NCBI GenBank assembly: GCA_036346405.1
Contig: CM070561.1
Coordinates: forward strand, 8,354,441 to 8,418,440
Origin: Phyllostachys edulis
Taxonomy: Eukaryota > Streptophyta > Magnoliopsida > Poales > Poaceae
Reading direction: 5' to 3'
Length of the DNA stretch: 64,000 nucleotides
Shown: positions 34,691-48,546 of the stretch, one piece after another
How the letters are laid out: each line of letters opens with the position of its first letter
Numbering within the stretch: the first letter of the stretch is position 1
Notes under the pieces: model-generated
The model's input: the letters and a program-made list of their open reading frames with translations, nothing else
Databases searched by the model: none
Told to the model about the DNA's origin: nothing
Position numbers and translations under genes: made by a program

Positions 34691-37600
34691 TGTAGGCAAT
34701 TTTTTCGGTGTGTTTACACCTTTGTATGTGGATGCTAGATTCAGTTGTTAACTCGATTCAATCCGCAACGGAGTGTCTATGTTTTTTCTTCTGTTTTTTT
34801 TTATATCGACAATGTAATTCTACACTTGAAATGGATTTACCAAAGATATGAAACTTCTTATGAAAATATGTGATACTATATCCTCTGAATCATTGCAGTT
34901 TAACTAGCGATAAAATATTTCTACAGAACAAAATAAAAATGGACGTCTCTAGCTCAATCTAAATACGTCTATGAATGCGTATCTATGTTTCTTGGCACGC
35001 AACAAAGCGTCACTAGGAAGAGTAGAGACGATATGGAAATGCAAATATGAAAGCGTCTCAAAGCTTGTAGAGACGCAATCTAAACGACTCATATCACTAT
35101 AGACGCGCTTAACAATATGTCTATATGATCTTTGACACGGTACGTGGGGAGGCGCTCCAGAGACGCTTTACAAAAATGACTCTATGACGCTATAGAGATG
35201 ATTGAAAACGTCTTTAACCCATAAAATAGGCGTCTCTACAAGGCTTTTGTGTTGTAGTGTGTGCCTTGTCCCTTCTTTGTCCTAACAACGGCTCTTAGCA
35301 CTTAATGCTTGCCAGTGTTGCCCTCAAAGTCTCCTCTTCACCTGCTCCCATCCCCTCGGCTCATGGTAGCAGCTTTGACCTGAGCTCATCTTTGATTGTT
35401 GCCGTTGCTCACTCTTTGCTCTCTCAGCTATAAGTAGCCACTAAGCCTCCTTTGCATCCCTTTTAGCACCCTTGAGTTTTGCCAAGCACCTCGCTGCTTG
35501 TTTGAGCTCAATAGCCAAAAAACCCTAAATCCGCCATTGTCGACCGCGAGCAAGCTCCTTGGTCTTCAGTGTTCCAGTGGCTCTCTTTCAAATCTTTTTG
35601 CTCCTCCTTGTTCCTCTAATCACCTTGAGCTAAACCCCTAATCCAATTTTGGTTTGCCTTAGCAGGAAGCAGCAAATTTTGGAGTTGCCCCCTTTTTGGC
35701 CGAAACTCTTCATCGTCTTCCTCGGCTCCGGTAAGGGCTCCATTCTTCGATTAAACGCTCATGGACTCTCTGTGAGTTATAATGGAGCTAACCCTACCAC
35801 CCGGTTGTGTTCTTGTTGCTCAGACCGGCTTCTCCACGTCTTCTTCCTCGGTGCCGGTGCTGCTCCTCGTTGCCGGAGCTGCTCCGACCATCTCCGGGCC
35901 TCCGCATCCTTTAGGTAGCTTCTTGGTAGCCCCTAGAAGCAGTGGCGCTCACTTACTTGAACAATGTGGAGCTTCTTTTTTCGCTTTTCGGGTTTGGTCG
36001 TGTTGGTCACCTCCGCTCTTCTCTGGCTCGCCCGCGTTCTAGACCGCCGCCATCGAGAGTAGGTCCAATGGGTGCGTATTGTTATTGTGAACCCATTGCT
36101 ATCCTTGGTTTGCTCCGCCGTGGCTAGAGCCGCTGGCGATAAGCTGTGGAGTGCCCTCTATCGCGTTGTCGGATGAGTAGTGCAGCGCCTTTGTCGGATT
36201 AGGACATAGATCCTCCCATTAAATGCTAATCAATGTTTAATCACTGTTAATCATGGGTTAGTATTTCATGCTGTCTTAATCCGGGCCTTATCTACCACTG
36301 ACAGTGGGCCCCACACTTTTAAAAGCGCAGTGTGCTTCAATCAGCTCTGGACCGTTGGATTAAAAATCAACGGCCCAGATTTGTTGTGCCATTCGGACCA
36401 CTTCATCGTCTCATTTGTTGTGAGCCGTTCATTTTCAGATCTGCGGCTCAGATTGAAGTGAACGTTCGGACTATTCGAACCTCCCTTCAATCTCAGCCCT
36501 TCATCCTGAGATCAACGGCCCACGTTCGTTTGAACGTTCGGACCGTCCGAACGTTCGATCGCGGTAGACCGTTGGATCTTGATCTATCGGTTTGTTTTGC
36601 TTTTCGTGGAGCACACGTGCGCTGTGCTGCGGTGTGCATGGGCCATTGGATTTGATCTCAACGGCCCATGCTTTTCCTTTTCGATTGTGTTTTCTAAAAA
36701 CCCGGTAAGTTTTATTTGTCAACTGAAAATTGTATTAAACTTTAAAATTGCATAACTAATTCATTTTAAATCCTTTTCGGTTGATTCAAATTTTGTTAGT
36801 TCTGGTTTTAACTAAGATTTAATCTAAAAATGGTTGTAAGCTTAGTTTTGCTACAGAAAAATCTGTTAATAGATTTAAAATTAGTTTAGCTTTAATTATT
36901 GCATTAAAAATTTATTTAACTTGAAAATTGCATAAGTAATTCTCTGTAACTCCTTTTTGAGTGAAATCAACTTTGTTGGTTTCCTATATTAGTAAGCTTA
37001 TTTGAAAAATAGTTTTTAGGCATGGTACTATTTTTAAAAGTTTTGTAATTGCAATTAACTTGTGCACTTTTTCATGTCTTTGAAAAATCATAGAAAATGC
37101 ATCCTAGCTTCAAATGAGGTGAATCAAATTGTGTTGTTCATCTAATGTGGTGCTTCATTTACCTTAAAAATTTTAGGTGCAACACCTCCCTGGAAATTTG
37201 TGCCAAAAGTTTAATTTTGGATGAATAGTAACCGAAGTGAATTTTCAGCCTTTTTCTAGCAGTCAAAAGTTGTTTTAGCCGTAACTTTTGCATTAAGAAT
37301 CCAAATCAATTGGTTCTTGTTGCTAAATTCCTTAAAAATCTTTCCCTGCCTCTGTAAAAATTTCAGAGCTTTTGGTGGAAGTTGGTTTTTGAGCCTTTTC
37401 GGTGTTCTTCGTTCTTATCGGTTCTTTTCGTTTAGTGCCGACGAGTCCGTTGGTTGCGAAATAGATCATCTGCAACATATTGAGTACCTCCAACAAGGCA
37501 AGCAATTTGATCATACTAATCCGAGTAATTTCAAAGTCTAAATATCTTGTTTACAACTATATGTATTGCATGCTCTATTTTGTTGTTAAACTATGGTTCG

Positions 37601-39158
37601 ATTAGTTGATCCTCTAGATGCATAATCTGTAGGTAAAAGTTTATCCTCTACTACTGAGCCTAGGTTATCTTGCCATGATTAGAGTTCGTTGGATGAGCTC
37701 TTGTCACTTAGTAGTTTACGAGTTGTTAATGCTTAGTCATGCATAGATACCGGTAGAATTGGGTGGTTATCGACTTAGTCAATAACTTTGATCACACAAA
37801 TCTATTTATTACCATATGTCTAGCACTTTGTGCTTTGTTACTTTGTAAATCTAAAACTGAAAATAAAATGTTTTGGACTTGGGCATATTGGTATGTTGGT
37901 GTGATTGTTTTGGTGTGACTGGAATGATGCCCGAGTCAACAAGGACCGAATTACTTGCGCTATTGATCCAAGCACTTTTGTGTGCTAGCCACACGAGGGG
38001 GATATGGAACCCCTTTTGACTTAGTACTTTGGTGTGTGTTAGCTTCGAGTCACATGGTGGTTGTGTGTGTGTGTGTTGTGTTGAAAAAGAAACCGGTGTT
38101 AGGTGTTTAGGGTGAGCAGTGGTGGAGTGTTATCCACTGCAAGGAGCATCGGCCTTTATAAGGACGGTGAGCATCTTTGATGACTCCGTATCAATGTATG
38201 GGGATGTCTATTCCCATGTGGGTGACTCGTAGTTAATGCATTCCATTGGAAAGTGTCATGTAAGACTAGCCGTGCCGGCATACCAAAGGAAGTGTGCTAA
38301 ATAGCTTGGCGAAAAGGCGGTTTCACTTGTGGGTACATTGGTACACCCCTGCAGGGTATAAACCATTTGAATAGCCTCGTCCTAGGTTATGGACAAGCTC
38401 AGTTATTTTCCGCAAGAATTGGACTACAACCTTTAATTAAAACTTGATGTTGGTTGGTATGAATGGGTAATTCATGCTACTGTTGTGGTGACTAATGAGT
38501 TAGTCACTTCCAAGTTGTTGTTGTCATCTATCTATTTTTATTATTGTTGTCTCGCTGTTATTTAAACTTAAAAACAGATTGCAAAAACTGCTTTCAAGTT
38601 ATTACCTTATTGCAAATGAAAAATTGCTTTATGCTGAAAATAAACCTACAGCCTACTCCATTGAGAAAGCTTGCATGTAGCTATGTATAGGCTGTTACTT
38701 GTAAGTCTTGCGAGTGCATTTTTGTACTCATTTGCTTTGCTTAACTTGTGCAGAGGAGGTTGATCCCCAAGGGATTGACTTTTGTGATCCGGACTTCGTG
38801 TTGGATGACTAGCTGGCGGCCCGGTCAGTTGCCTTGTGGGCTTATAGGCAAACTGCGGCTTTTTGTTTATCGCCATCTTATGGCATTTTGCTTCCGCTGT
38901 TATTTATCTCTTTTTAGCTTTTGTGGCCGGTTGGCCCATGCTGTAATAACTCTATTATGTATGTCTTTTGTTTAATCTAGTTCTTGCTTCGGTTCTATGC
39001 TTGTATGGAATTGATGCATGATTTTGTAAAAGGGTGTGTGTACAACACTTCTGGGATGTACACATTTTCCCGAGGCACGTGATATTTTGTTTGTGATGCT
39101 AGGGTCAATTGGAAGACTAAGCATTACAAGTTAAATACCACGAGGGTCTCACAAAGCT

Positions 39159-39171
39159 TGGTATTAGAGCC
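39159..39171 (+). other. Gypsy primer-binding site
   Basis: TGGTATTAGAGCC, one base away from the standard initiator Met-tRNA complement TGGTATCAGAGCC, five bases after the LTR end. Confidence 0.85.
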
Positions 39172-39915
39172 GTACTGGCCATGGAAACCCTAGCTTGGTC
39201 ATCTTTAGGATGATTTGAAAATTTTAGTTTCAAAATATCAAATGGTTTATGAAAGCTAAGTAAATTCTCAGATTTTACTCCTTACCTATCTTAGCTTGCT
39301 CATCTCACCTTACTCTTGATTGAGTTTAAAAATTGTCTTCCTCTCCTTCATTCAAAAGACAGTGTTATCATTTAATTCTAGTTTTGGGGAACCAATGAGA
39401 GTTCTAAAATTCAAGTTTCGGCTGCCCTTTTGGTGAAGAAAAGAAGTGCTTGGAGCTGGATTTCAAATCTGGACAGCAAGCAAGCAATTCTGGACAGCAA
39501 CCTTCTAGTTGGTAATTAACGTAGATAATGAGAGGATAATTCAACTAAAACTTGTGGGAATAAAAAGGGTAAGATGTGATATTAGTTGGCTAAGTATCTA
39601 ACTTCTATTTTGCTGGTTTTACCTTGCTTTGTAGAAGTGTTAGAGCTAGAGTAGTGTTCTGAATTTTTGTCTTCTTGATCGATTACACGTCCTTTCAATA
39701 CGGGTTGGTCGTGTCGGGAAGTTGTTTGGAAGTTGTTCTTAAGTCTTGTGTTTCCTTGCTGTTTATTGAGCCTTTTTGTGAGCTTTTAGAGTCGTTCCTT
39801 GCTGTTTAGTTTGGCTTTCGGTTAGGGTGATGCTCATTCCCCTAGTCATTGGCTTTTCGCTTTCTTTAGCTTCTAGCTTTCGGGTGGTGTTGCTAACCCT
39901 TCTCTCTGGAACAGG

Positions 39916-40955
39916 ATGGATAGAAGGACTCGTAGTGGTCAAGGCTAATCAGTTGGTCCGGATGAGGAGCTCCCACCTCCTCCGACCATGGCTTCGGTTC
40001 TTGCTCAGATCGAGCAAAACCGAATGGATCAGACAAGGATTCTAGAGGTTATCGCACGCAATACCTCCACTCTTTTTGATGCCTCTGGATCAGGGGGAGG
40101 AAGTGGACATCAGCCGCGAGGGGGACTCTCAGAGTTCCTTCACACTCAGCCGCCCACTTTCTCCCGGTCGGAAGACCCGCTGGATGCAGATGACTAGCTT
40201 CGTCTGGTTGAGCGGAAGCTCAACATCGCTCAGTGCCAGGATCATGAGAATGCACTCTTTGCCTCCCATCAGCTGGAAGGTGCAGCTCTTTCATGGTGGA
40301 AAAGTTTCCTCGCCATGCAGCCCGCTGGTCAAGCCGTCTCTTGGGAGGAGTTTCGTTCTTCTTTCCGTCGGGCTCACATCCCCACCGGTGTGATGAAGCT
40401 CAAGAAGAAGGAGTTTCTCTCACTCAAGCAAGGGCAAAGGTCGGTCACTGAGTATTTGTACGAGTTTAACTATTTGGCTCGTTATGCTCCAGGAGAGGTG
40501 ACCACCGATGAAGCCAAGCAGGAGAAGTTCATGGATGGTTTGTCCGAGGAGCTGCAGGACAAGCTATCTATCGTTGACTTCCCTGACTTTCAGACCTTGG
40601 TCGACAAGGCCATCGTCGCCGAGTTTAAGGGAAGAGCGCTGGGTGAGTCCCGCAAGCGCAAGTGGGAGGCCCGTGTCGCCGAAGGCCGGTGTTCCCGTTT
40701 GCTTTAGGGCGAGCTCAGTGCCCCATCCTCGAAGCTTCAAAGACCCCGAGGCTTTCAAAGACTGTACCTCATCCTCTACAGGCCGTGTCTCGACCGCGTG
40801 CACCTGCGGGTCAGCAAGGTGGCCTCTGCAATGTTGCCGACATCACTTGCTATTTCTGCAATCAGAATGGCCATTATGCAAATAATTGCCCTAAGAAGAT
40901 TGGAGCAGCCCTTCGTCCTAATGGAGGACGCGGGCAAGGAGGTGGTCCTCCCTAG
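39916..40955 (+). pseudogene. Gypsy gag with zinc knuckle
   Basis: Gag forms the virus-like particle. The frame starts MDRRTRSGQG, then has TAA (39946) and TAG (40195), but stays in one frame through LSWWKSFLAMQPAG, EFLSLKQGQRSVTEY and LARYAPGE. A frame shift occurs near 40690. The zinc knuckle CYFCNQNGHYANNC follows in the shifted frame, ending at TAG 40953. Both nonsense codons could come from CAA/CAG by a single transition. Confidence 0.85.
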
Positions 40956-42995
40956 GATCAAAAGGTTGTCCCTACGACCCAGAGTGTGGGAAGTGGCCGC
41001 GTCAACCACATCTCTGCCGAGGAAGCACAGGAGGCGCCTGACGTCGTGTTGGATACGCTTCTTGTTAACTCTCGTCCAGCTGCTATTTTGTTCGATTCAG
41101 GGGCTTCTCATTCCTTTGTATCTAAGTCTTTTGCTGCTGTTGATGATCTTATTTTTGCTCCTTTGCTTGCCCCGTTGCTCATTCGTTCTCCCGGTTCGAA
41201 GTTGAGAGCTGAATCTGAGTGTCGGGATGTTCCTGTTGTGATTGAGGGAGTAGGATTTTTAGCAAATCTTATCCTCCTCAATTCAGCGAGCTTAGATGTG
41301 ATTCTTGGCATGGATTGGTTGTCTCATCACTTAGGGCAAATCGATTGCGCCAAGAAATGCGTCTATTTGTCTAGTCCCTCCGGTGAGCAGGTTCGCTTTT
41401 CACCGAAGCTGCAAGGACCGCGTCTCTTCGCGCTTGAAGTGAAGCCGGCTTTAGATATTCGTGAAGTCCCAATGGTTTGTGACTTCGTCGATGTCTTTCC
41501 CGAAAATCTTCTTGGGATGCCACCAGTTCGTGACCTCGATTTTGTTATCGAGTTGGCTCCCGGTACCGCCCCGATTTCAAAGAGGCCTTACCGGATGCCA
41601 CCGAATGAGTTGGTGGAGTTGAAGAAGCAACTAGGTGAGCTGCAAAAGAAGGGTTTCATCCGCCCTAGCTCATCTCCGTGGGATTGTCCATCAATCTTTG
41701 TAAAGAAGAAGGACAATACTTTACGCATGTGTGTCGTTTACCGTTCGCTTAATGAAGTAACAGTAAAGAACAAGTATCCTTTGCCTCACATCGACGACCT
41801 CTTTGATCAATTGTCTGGAGCTTGAGTTTTCTCCAAGATTGATTTAAGAGTGGGATATCATCAAGTTCGGATTCGACCTGAGGATATTCCCAAGACGGCT
41901 TTCTCTACTCGTTACGGTTTGTACGAGTATACTGTCATATCTTTCGGCTTGACCAATGCTCTTGCCTTCATGAATCTCATGAATTCGGTGTTTATGGAGT
42001 ATTTGGATAAGTTTGTGGTGGTCTTCATCGATGATATTCTTATCTACTCTAAGAACGATGAAGAACACACCGAGCATCTGAAGCTTGTGTTGGGAAAGCT
42101 TCGTGAGCACCAGCTGTATGCGAAGTTCAGCAAGTGCGAGTTCTGGTTGAAGGAAGTGGCCTTCTTGGGCCTTGTTCTTTCAGCTGGAGGCGTAGCCATT
42201 GATCCTAGCAAGGTTAGCGATGTGCTCTCTTGGAGTCAGCCCAGTTCGGTAATCAAAGTGAGGAGTTTTCTTAGTTTAGCGGGATATTATCGTCGCTTTA
42301 TCGAGAACTTCTCTAAGATCGCGAAGCCGATGACTGAGTTGCTCAAGAAGGACAAGAATTTTCTGTGGTCCGCTGCTTGTGAGGAAAGTTTTCAAGAGCT
42401 CAAGAAGCGTTTGACCGCAGCTCCCATTCTCGTTCTTCCCGATGTCCATCGAAGCTTCGATATCTTTTGCGATGCTTCTCGTCGAGGCCTCGGTTGTGTC
42501 CTTATGTAAGAAGGTAAGGTAGTGGCCTATGCATTAAGGCAATTGAGACTTCATGAGCTCAACTATCCTACCCATAACTTGGAGCTAGCTGCTGTGATTC
42601 ATGCACTTAAGATTTGACGACATTACCTAATCGGTAATCGTTGTGAAGTGTATTCGGATCACAAAAGCTTGAAGTATTTGTTCACCCAACCAGATCTAAA
42701 CCTTAGGCAAAGAAGATGGTTGGAATTGATCAAAGACTATGACATGGGTATTCACTATCATCCGGGCAAGGCTAATGTCGTTGCCGATGTGCTTAGTCGA
42801 AAGGCGCATTGCAATGCCTTGTTGCTCCCGGAGCACCAGCCCACCCTTCTGGAGGAATTCCGGCGTCTCAACATGGAAGTTGTTGAGCATGGTTTTCTCG
42901 CTGCCTTGGTTGTGCAACCAACCTTGGTGCATCGGATCAAGATTGCTCAGCAATCGGACGCTGGAGTGAACCAAATCAGGCAGAATGTCAAGAAC
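40956..42995 (+). pseudogene. Gypsy protease, reverse transcriptase and RNase H
   Basis: In one frame: protease LFDSGASHSFVS, an RT start with KRPYRMPPNELVELKKQLGE, then FSKIDLRVGYHQVRI, FGLTNA and FIDDILIYSKN (intact catalytic DD box), RNase H DIFCDASRRGLGCVLM and YSDHKSLKYLFTQPDLNLRQ, GKANVVADVLSRK. In-frame stops are at 41823 (TGA), 42507 (TAA) and about 42616 (TGA), each a single transition from a sense codon. The frame continues into the copia LTR at 42996 and resumes at 54286. Confidence 0.9.
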
Positions 42996-44936
42996 TGTAG
43001 GACCGGAAAGGCGACTAGAGGGGGGGTGAATAGGAGCACCAATTTATTTTTGCAAAGATAATGGATTCAATTCTCAAATCGCAAATCACTCCAATAGCTA
43101 TGAGAGCTATGAAGATGAATGCTTAAGCACGAAGGAAGACTTGAATGAATCCACTCCTAAACCCTCAAAGCATAGCGACAAACTCCTCAAGAAATCACGA
43201 AAAATCAGGGACAAAGGTACTACATTTGTTGTAAGTCTTGGTACTACAAGATCGCGGTACTACCAAGAGCAAATGTCGGTACTACCGCATCAGCAGTACT
43301 ACCTCGAGCAAAAGTGCGGTACTACCGATTGTCTGACGATGAACAGTAAACAACTGAAAACAAAATCGAAAATCGACGTAACTTTTAAACCGTAAGGCCA
43401 AACTCCACCAAATTTGGAACACACCTTCCTATGGGTATTAGGAACCTATTCCAAGTGGCGATCGTCCAGATCTCGTCAAAGTTTCGATCTTTTCAGTTTT
43501 ACCTAAGAAGGGCAAAGAACCGAGCAAAACGAAAAACTTGATCCAACTCTTGCTCGTGGGAGAATGATGATCTAGGTGACCTTAGATACGTTCCCACATG
43601 TCACAGCAAGGAGTAAGAGTGCACAAGAACAACCAAAAACCAATGGATCAAGGAAGCACCCAAAATCATCAAAAGAGAAGGAAGAACACAAGAGGGGAGC
43701 TCATCTTTGGAGGAACATCCATAGATTGATTCATGATGTTGCTGGTTACAGCCACTCCCTCAGGAGGACAAGAGCTCCATCCAAGAGCATACACATCAAT
43801 CCATCTCTCTAGAGCCTATGCCTCTCTTTTCTTCCCTAAACCCTAAAAACCAAACTAGGGTTTTCAAATGAAGTGCCTTAGGCTGCTGTGAACAGCACCC
43901 TCTCTATTTATATGAGGCCTAGAGCTTCTAGAAGACTTAACCCTAATGGGCTCCCGTTAGGCCCAATAACAAACGGGACACACACGCACGCATTTTAAAG
44001 CGCCGTCTTCACTTTTCTTGACCTAAACCACTTCTTGACGCACCGTCTTGCGCCGTGGGTTGGTATTAGGTCACCAAGGTGGTATTTGGTGAAATTACCA
44101 AAATACCCCTTCTCGATCCTTCTCCATGGACCGAGTCCAATCCTGTCGAAGCAATCGCTTTGCTCATACGTGTAGGTTGATCAACGGCTCTCATCATGTC
44201 GGCAAGTCTCTCCGTCCGAATCCCATCGGAACCTCCAAGGCACTTGCACCGACCCAGCCGCTTGATCCAACCAACACATCGAATCGCGGTTCGATCCACC
44301 TCGTCCATACATGCCATGCTTGAGTCACTGACCTCACCCGGCATCCATGATCGATTCGGACCTCGGCTCTCCTAGCTTAGTCCCGATCCTCCTCGCCGTT
44401 GACCGTCATTGACACGCAAGCCACCAGACAATAGACCAAGAAATCGCTCCGGAACAAGTTCTTCACAACTTGACCCACGTTAGCTCAAAACATGCAATGT
44501 GCAACATATATGCATTAACAAACATGGAAATGACATAACCCAAAAACAAATCTCCAAGCTAAACGAAACTCGAAACCAAATCGGTACTCTCATCATGTTA
44601 TGGCGGTACTACACAAGATCATGAGTAATCAAGCACTCCATAATCATGCGGTCGTCTGCGCTCCTCAAGGAAATCCAAAACTTCCAAAACACTTGTTCGG
44701 AAAAACCATACCGCTTTGCTTGCGGTAATACCGACCAGCGGTACTACCACAAACACAAGCCGGTACTACCAAGATCGCGTAGTACCGCGCGATACACGGT
44801 AGACTACCGATTATCCCGACACTTGTCGAAAACAGATTTCAACAAAACCGAAAACGATCGTTTCGACAAACCCAAAGAGCTATTGCCAATTGTACCATCA
44901 CATAAAGATCGTGAGCATATCCCCATGATATCCACA
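42996..44936 (-). repeat. 3' LTR of SIRE-like copia
   Basis: Partner of 52324-54280. Some blocks of several hundred bases are identical (for example 43384-43738), whereas the CGGTACTACCG-motif clusters at 43200-43330 and 44585-44815 are scrambled relative to the other copy. Confidence 0.95.
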
Positions 44937-46495
44937 ATCTCCCCCTTGATGAACACATTGGCAAATTCCCACAAATGCAAAATTTGAGGTTTGAAAAAGT
45001 AAAACTCGACGTTTTTCTTCAAAGGCACAACTTGGTCCAAATGCAAGAAAAAGCAAAGGAAATGACCAAGCTAGCTCCAGAATAGTATCAGCAAGTGAGA
45101 TACGGCAAAAGAAGGCAAGAAAGCTTCATTTTCCAGAAACGGGTCAAAATCTCACTTAAGGTCCATATGAAAGAACAATTGTTCGAAATGACCTTTGATC
45201 ATTGTGAGTCTTCAAGAATTGCAAATCAACTTCAGAAAAGGCAAATAAGAACAAAAGAATGCAATAGAAATGATCCCACTCACTATGATCAATAAAAACC
45301 CTATGACTCCAAAAAGCTCTAAAACAACATTTTTACCAATCTTTCTCCCCCTTTGACAATGAATTCATCAAGGTGCATGGAAGAAGATAGAGTATGAATG
45401 TAATGAAATGGCTGCAATTTTGTAATTTTTCATTTTTTTTTGTTTTGTTTTTAACTTGAGCAAAAGGAGCCATGAAGATTATCCATGAAGACTGTACAAG
45501 TATTACACCAAGCCATATTATGTGAAGAAACTATATTCAATCATGGCAAAACATGTACAGCAAAGCTAAGGCCAAAATAGCAATAATCTAAGATTAAATG
45601 AATCGACAACTTGACAAGGTGCTCAAGATCATAGTTTAACTAAAGGTATCCAAAAATGAGTCAAGTCATGTCTATAAGCGAGATTGAGCCAGAACCTAGA
45701 AAAAGAGTCAAGTTTGAGCATTCAGATTTGAAACAATTTGATCAAGCATTTAGAATTTAGCACATTGAGCACTTTGCTGAAAATGATTGGTTTTATCTTA
45801 GTAAAGCAAGTCCTGGACTAGGAGCCATCCACAATCGCCTTCTAAGCTTCAACCAATTGCCAATTTGTTTTCATAGCATTGTGCTAGATCTCAAGCCTCA
45901 TCACGACCATCCCAAGCAACAAAAGCTTAAGAGAATAGTCCGGTCATCCAAAACTCCCCGAGTTCATGCCTAGTGCAATGGCAAGCCGTCTCATGAGAAA
46001 GAATTGGTGAGATCAGTTTTTTCGCACGTAAAAGCTCATTTTTCATTTGCTTGACTTAAGAATTATCATAGCTCAATTTAAAACTCAAAATAAGTTCAAG
46101 ACTCAATTAAGCCTATATGACATGGCATGAATCATGAGAGGATCACTAAAGCAAAACTAGTCACAAGATCCAACAAGTCATATTATGATTCAATTTTCTC
46201 AGAGATAATAAAGCTAGCATGGCAAAAGCTAAGCTATACATAAAAAGCCATAAAAGAAGTCTAGCAAACTAGCACAAGACATGGCAGGTATAAAGTATGA
46301 AATCATGTCATACATGGATAATAATCAAAGCTCCACAAGGTTATATTACAATGCAAGTTGTTGAATTGTAAAATGCATTATGATACAAATGAATGCAAAA
46401 GAGCAAACTCCCCCTCAAAACAGGCCAAGAGGACTAACAACCCCAACTCTCCCCATAAAGAAGCAAAACGAGAAGAATCAAGAGCTTTAGTGAAA
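44937..46495 (-). other. 3' spacer of SIRE-like copia
   Basis: Lies between RNase H and the 3' LTR, where SIRE-type elements may carry an extra open frame. Here it is AT-rich, with no open frame of convincing length and nothing recognised as envelope-like. Confidence 0.5.
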
Positions 46496-48546
46496 ATATC
46501 CGCAACTTCTTTGCTCGGACTCTATAAAGTGAAGCACAACATCACCCTTCTCAACATGGTCTCTAAGGAAATGATATCTAACATCAATGTGCTTAGTCCT
46601 AGAATGTTGCAATGGGTTTTGGCAATATTAATGGCGAAGTGTTGTCACGAAAAGAGGAACACTACCCAAAGACAACCCATAGTCCCGAGTAGATAAGATC
46701 CAGAGAACACGAGAGCAACTCTTGTCATAGCTACATACTCGGCCTCGGCGATGGATCTGCAATGTAAGACTGCTTCCTAGATGACCAAGAGATAAGAGAT
46801 GTGCCTAAGAAATGACAAGTGCGAAGTACTCTTCCTATCTACTCTACACCCATAAAATCAGCATCGAGAAAAAGCGCGAATGGAGAGAGCGAAGAAGAAG
46901 AATACCAAAGTCCAAAGTCAAGAGTGTCCTCAAGGTACTGAATATGCGACGACCGCTTGACGATGAGAAGCTCGAGGAAGCTCGAATCGGCGCATGCACA
47001 CAAAGAAAAGCGTATGTCCTACTCGATCTTTGTGAGGTAGAGGAGGAGCCGATCATCTTTGCGGTACTCCTTCCGTCCACAGGCTCTCCATCCTCATCTG
47101 GGTCCAGCACGGTGGTCGTGGCAATGGGAGTAGACATTGGTCTACTACTTCCCATGTCGAAGCGCCGAAGAAGGTCCTTTGTATACTTACTTTGATGAAT
47201 GAAGGTGCCTTCTTTCGCTTGCTTGACTTGAAGACCAAGGAAAAGGTCAATTCACCCATCATGCTCATCTCGAACTCCCTGCTCATAGAATCTGAAAATC
47301 TGGACACCAAAACATGAGAGGAACCACCGAATATAATGTCATCCACATAAATCTGAACCATCAAAAAGTCATTGCCATGCTTGTGAGTGAACAAAGTTTT
47401 ATCAACTATTCCCATTTTAAAATCATTTTTGAGCAAGAAACTCTTAAGCCTATCATACCAAGCTCTAGGGGCTTGCTTCAATCCATACAAGGCTTTGGAG
47501 AGTTTAAAAACATGGTTTGGGAACTTAGGATTTTCAAAACCAGGTGGTTGCTTGACATAGACCTCTTCTTCTATGAAACCATTCAGAAAAGCACTTTTAA
47601 CATCCATTTGAAATAGCTTGAAGCCCTTGGATGCCGCAAATGCTAGCAAAATGCGAATGGCTTCCAATCTAGCTACAGGAGCGAAGGTCTCCTCAAAGTC
47701 TAAGCCCTCTACCTGGGAATACCCTTGTGCTACAAGTCTAGCCTTATTGCGAACTACCAACCCATCTTCACTTTGCTTATTTTTGAAAACCCATTTTGTT
47801 CCAATTACATTATGATTAGGTGGAGGTTCAACTAAGGTCCAGACTTTGTTTCTTTCAAAATTTTCAAGTTCTTCATGCATGGCATTGACCCAAGAGGCAT
47901 CAGAAAGAGCATGAGTAACATCTCGGGGTTCAAAAGAAGCAACAAAAGCAGAATATGCATGAGAATCAGAAGAAATGAACCTGGAGCGAGTGACTCGCTC
48001 ATGAATATCCCCAATAATCTGCTCAGGTGGATGCTGTCGCTGAATATGAAGAGGAGCTCCTGGAGCAGAAGTGGCCTCTACCTCATGGGCTGTGGAGGTA
48101 GGAACAGAGCCACTCTGATCGTCGGTGAAGGTAGGAAGAGGCTGCTCATCTGAAGCTGGTGTAGTAGAAGCAGGCTCCCCAACCCTTTCAGAAATGACTG
48201 GAGGATGGATTGGGTCCTCATCCTCAGAGTCATCGTCGACGAAGATGCTTTCTCGAATATTAGGAACCTGTGTACCTGTAGCATCGGGTCTAGTACCAGG
48301 ACTAGCCTCATCAAAAGTGACTTCGCAAGTCTCAACAATTCTGTTAGTGTCAAAATTAAATACACGATAGCCACGAGAATGAGCAGGATATCCAAGAAAT
48401 ATGCCATCAGAACATCTAGATTCAAATTTATCAAGGTTGCCATGTTTAAGAATGAAGCACTTGCAACCAAAAATCTTGAAATGAGAAACTTTGGGCTTAT
48501 GACCAAATCTGAGCTCATAAGAAGTCTTACCAATTACAGATCTCAA
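46496..48546 (-). pseudogene. SIRE-like copia integrase C-end, reverse transcriptase and RNase H
   Basis: A 497-codon frame (48546-47053) holds the integrase C-terminal part (FGCKCFILKHGNLDKFESR, GIFLGYPAHSRGYRVFN) and the RT with WVFKNKQSEDGLVVRNKARL, DVKSAFLNGF, LSKALYGLKQAPRAWYDRLK and the intact catalytic YVDDIIFG. After MSMMGELTF a frame shift occurs. SSRPMSTPI and the RNase H piece TCHFLGTSLISWSSRKQ follow in other frames down to about 46500. Short indels rather than stops cause the damage. Confidence 0.9.

Larger units (their letters stand above)
29279..35259 (+). mobile_element. CACTA-2: Pack-type CACTA transposon carrying host gene fragments
   Basis: Ends read CACTACAACAAAA and the complement CACTACAACACAAAA. 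A TGT duplication flanks it (29276-29278, 35260-35262), and the 3' LTR of the gypsy lacks it, showing the clean empty site. Subterminal regions repeat GTAGAGACGC-like motifs (29300-29400 and 34930-35250). There is no transposase. Captured pieces on the plus strand include a GC-rich 5' exon, SNARE-associated protein exons and an NPH3 fragment. Confidence 0.93.
28340..39153 (+). repeat. 5' LTR of the gypsy element, split by a CACTA insertion
   Basis: Matches 55695-60550 along its whole length apart from the insert at 29279-35259. A TATA-like TATAAGTAG lies at 35429-35437. No gene is present. Short TG-repeats occur near 38060. Open frames in the LTR recur in both copies and look non-coding. Confidence 0.93.

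Noticed and set aside
35649..36127. Overlapping open frames in the gypsy 5' LTR
   Set aside because: The same frames recur at 57029-57525 in the 3' LTR with scattered changes, so they are LTR sequence without coding support.
44937..46495. Envelope-like gene in the SIRE-like element
   Set aside because: Only short open frames, no signal peptide, membrane segment or recognisable motif.
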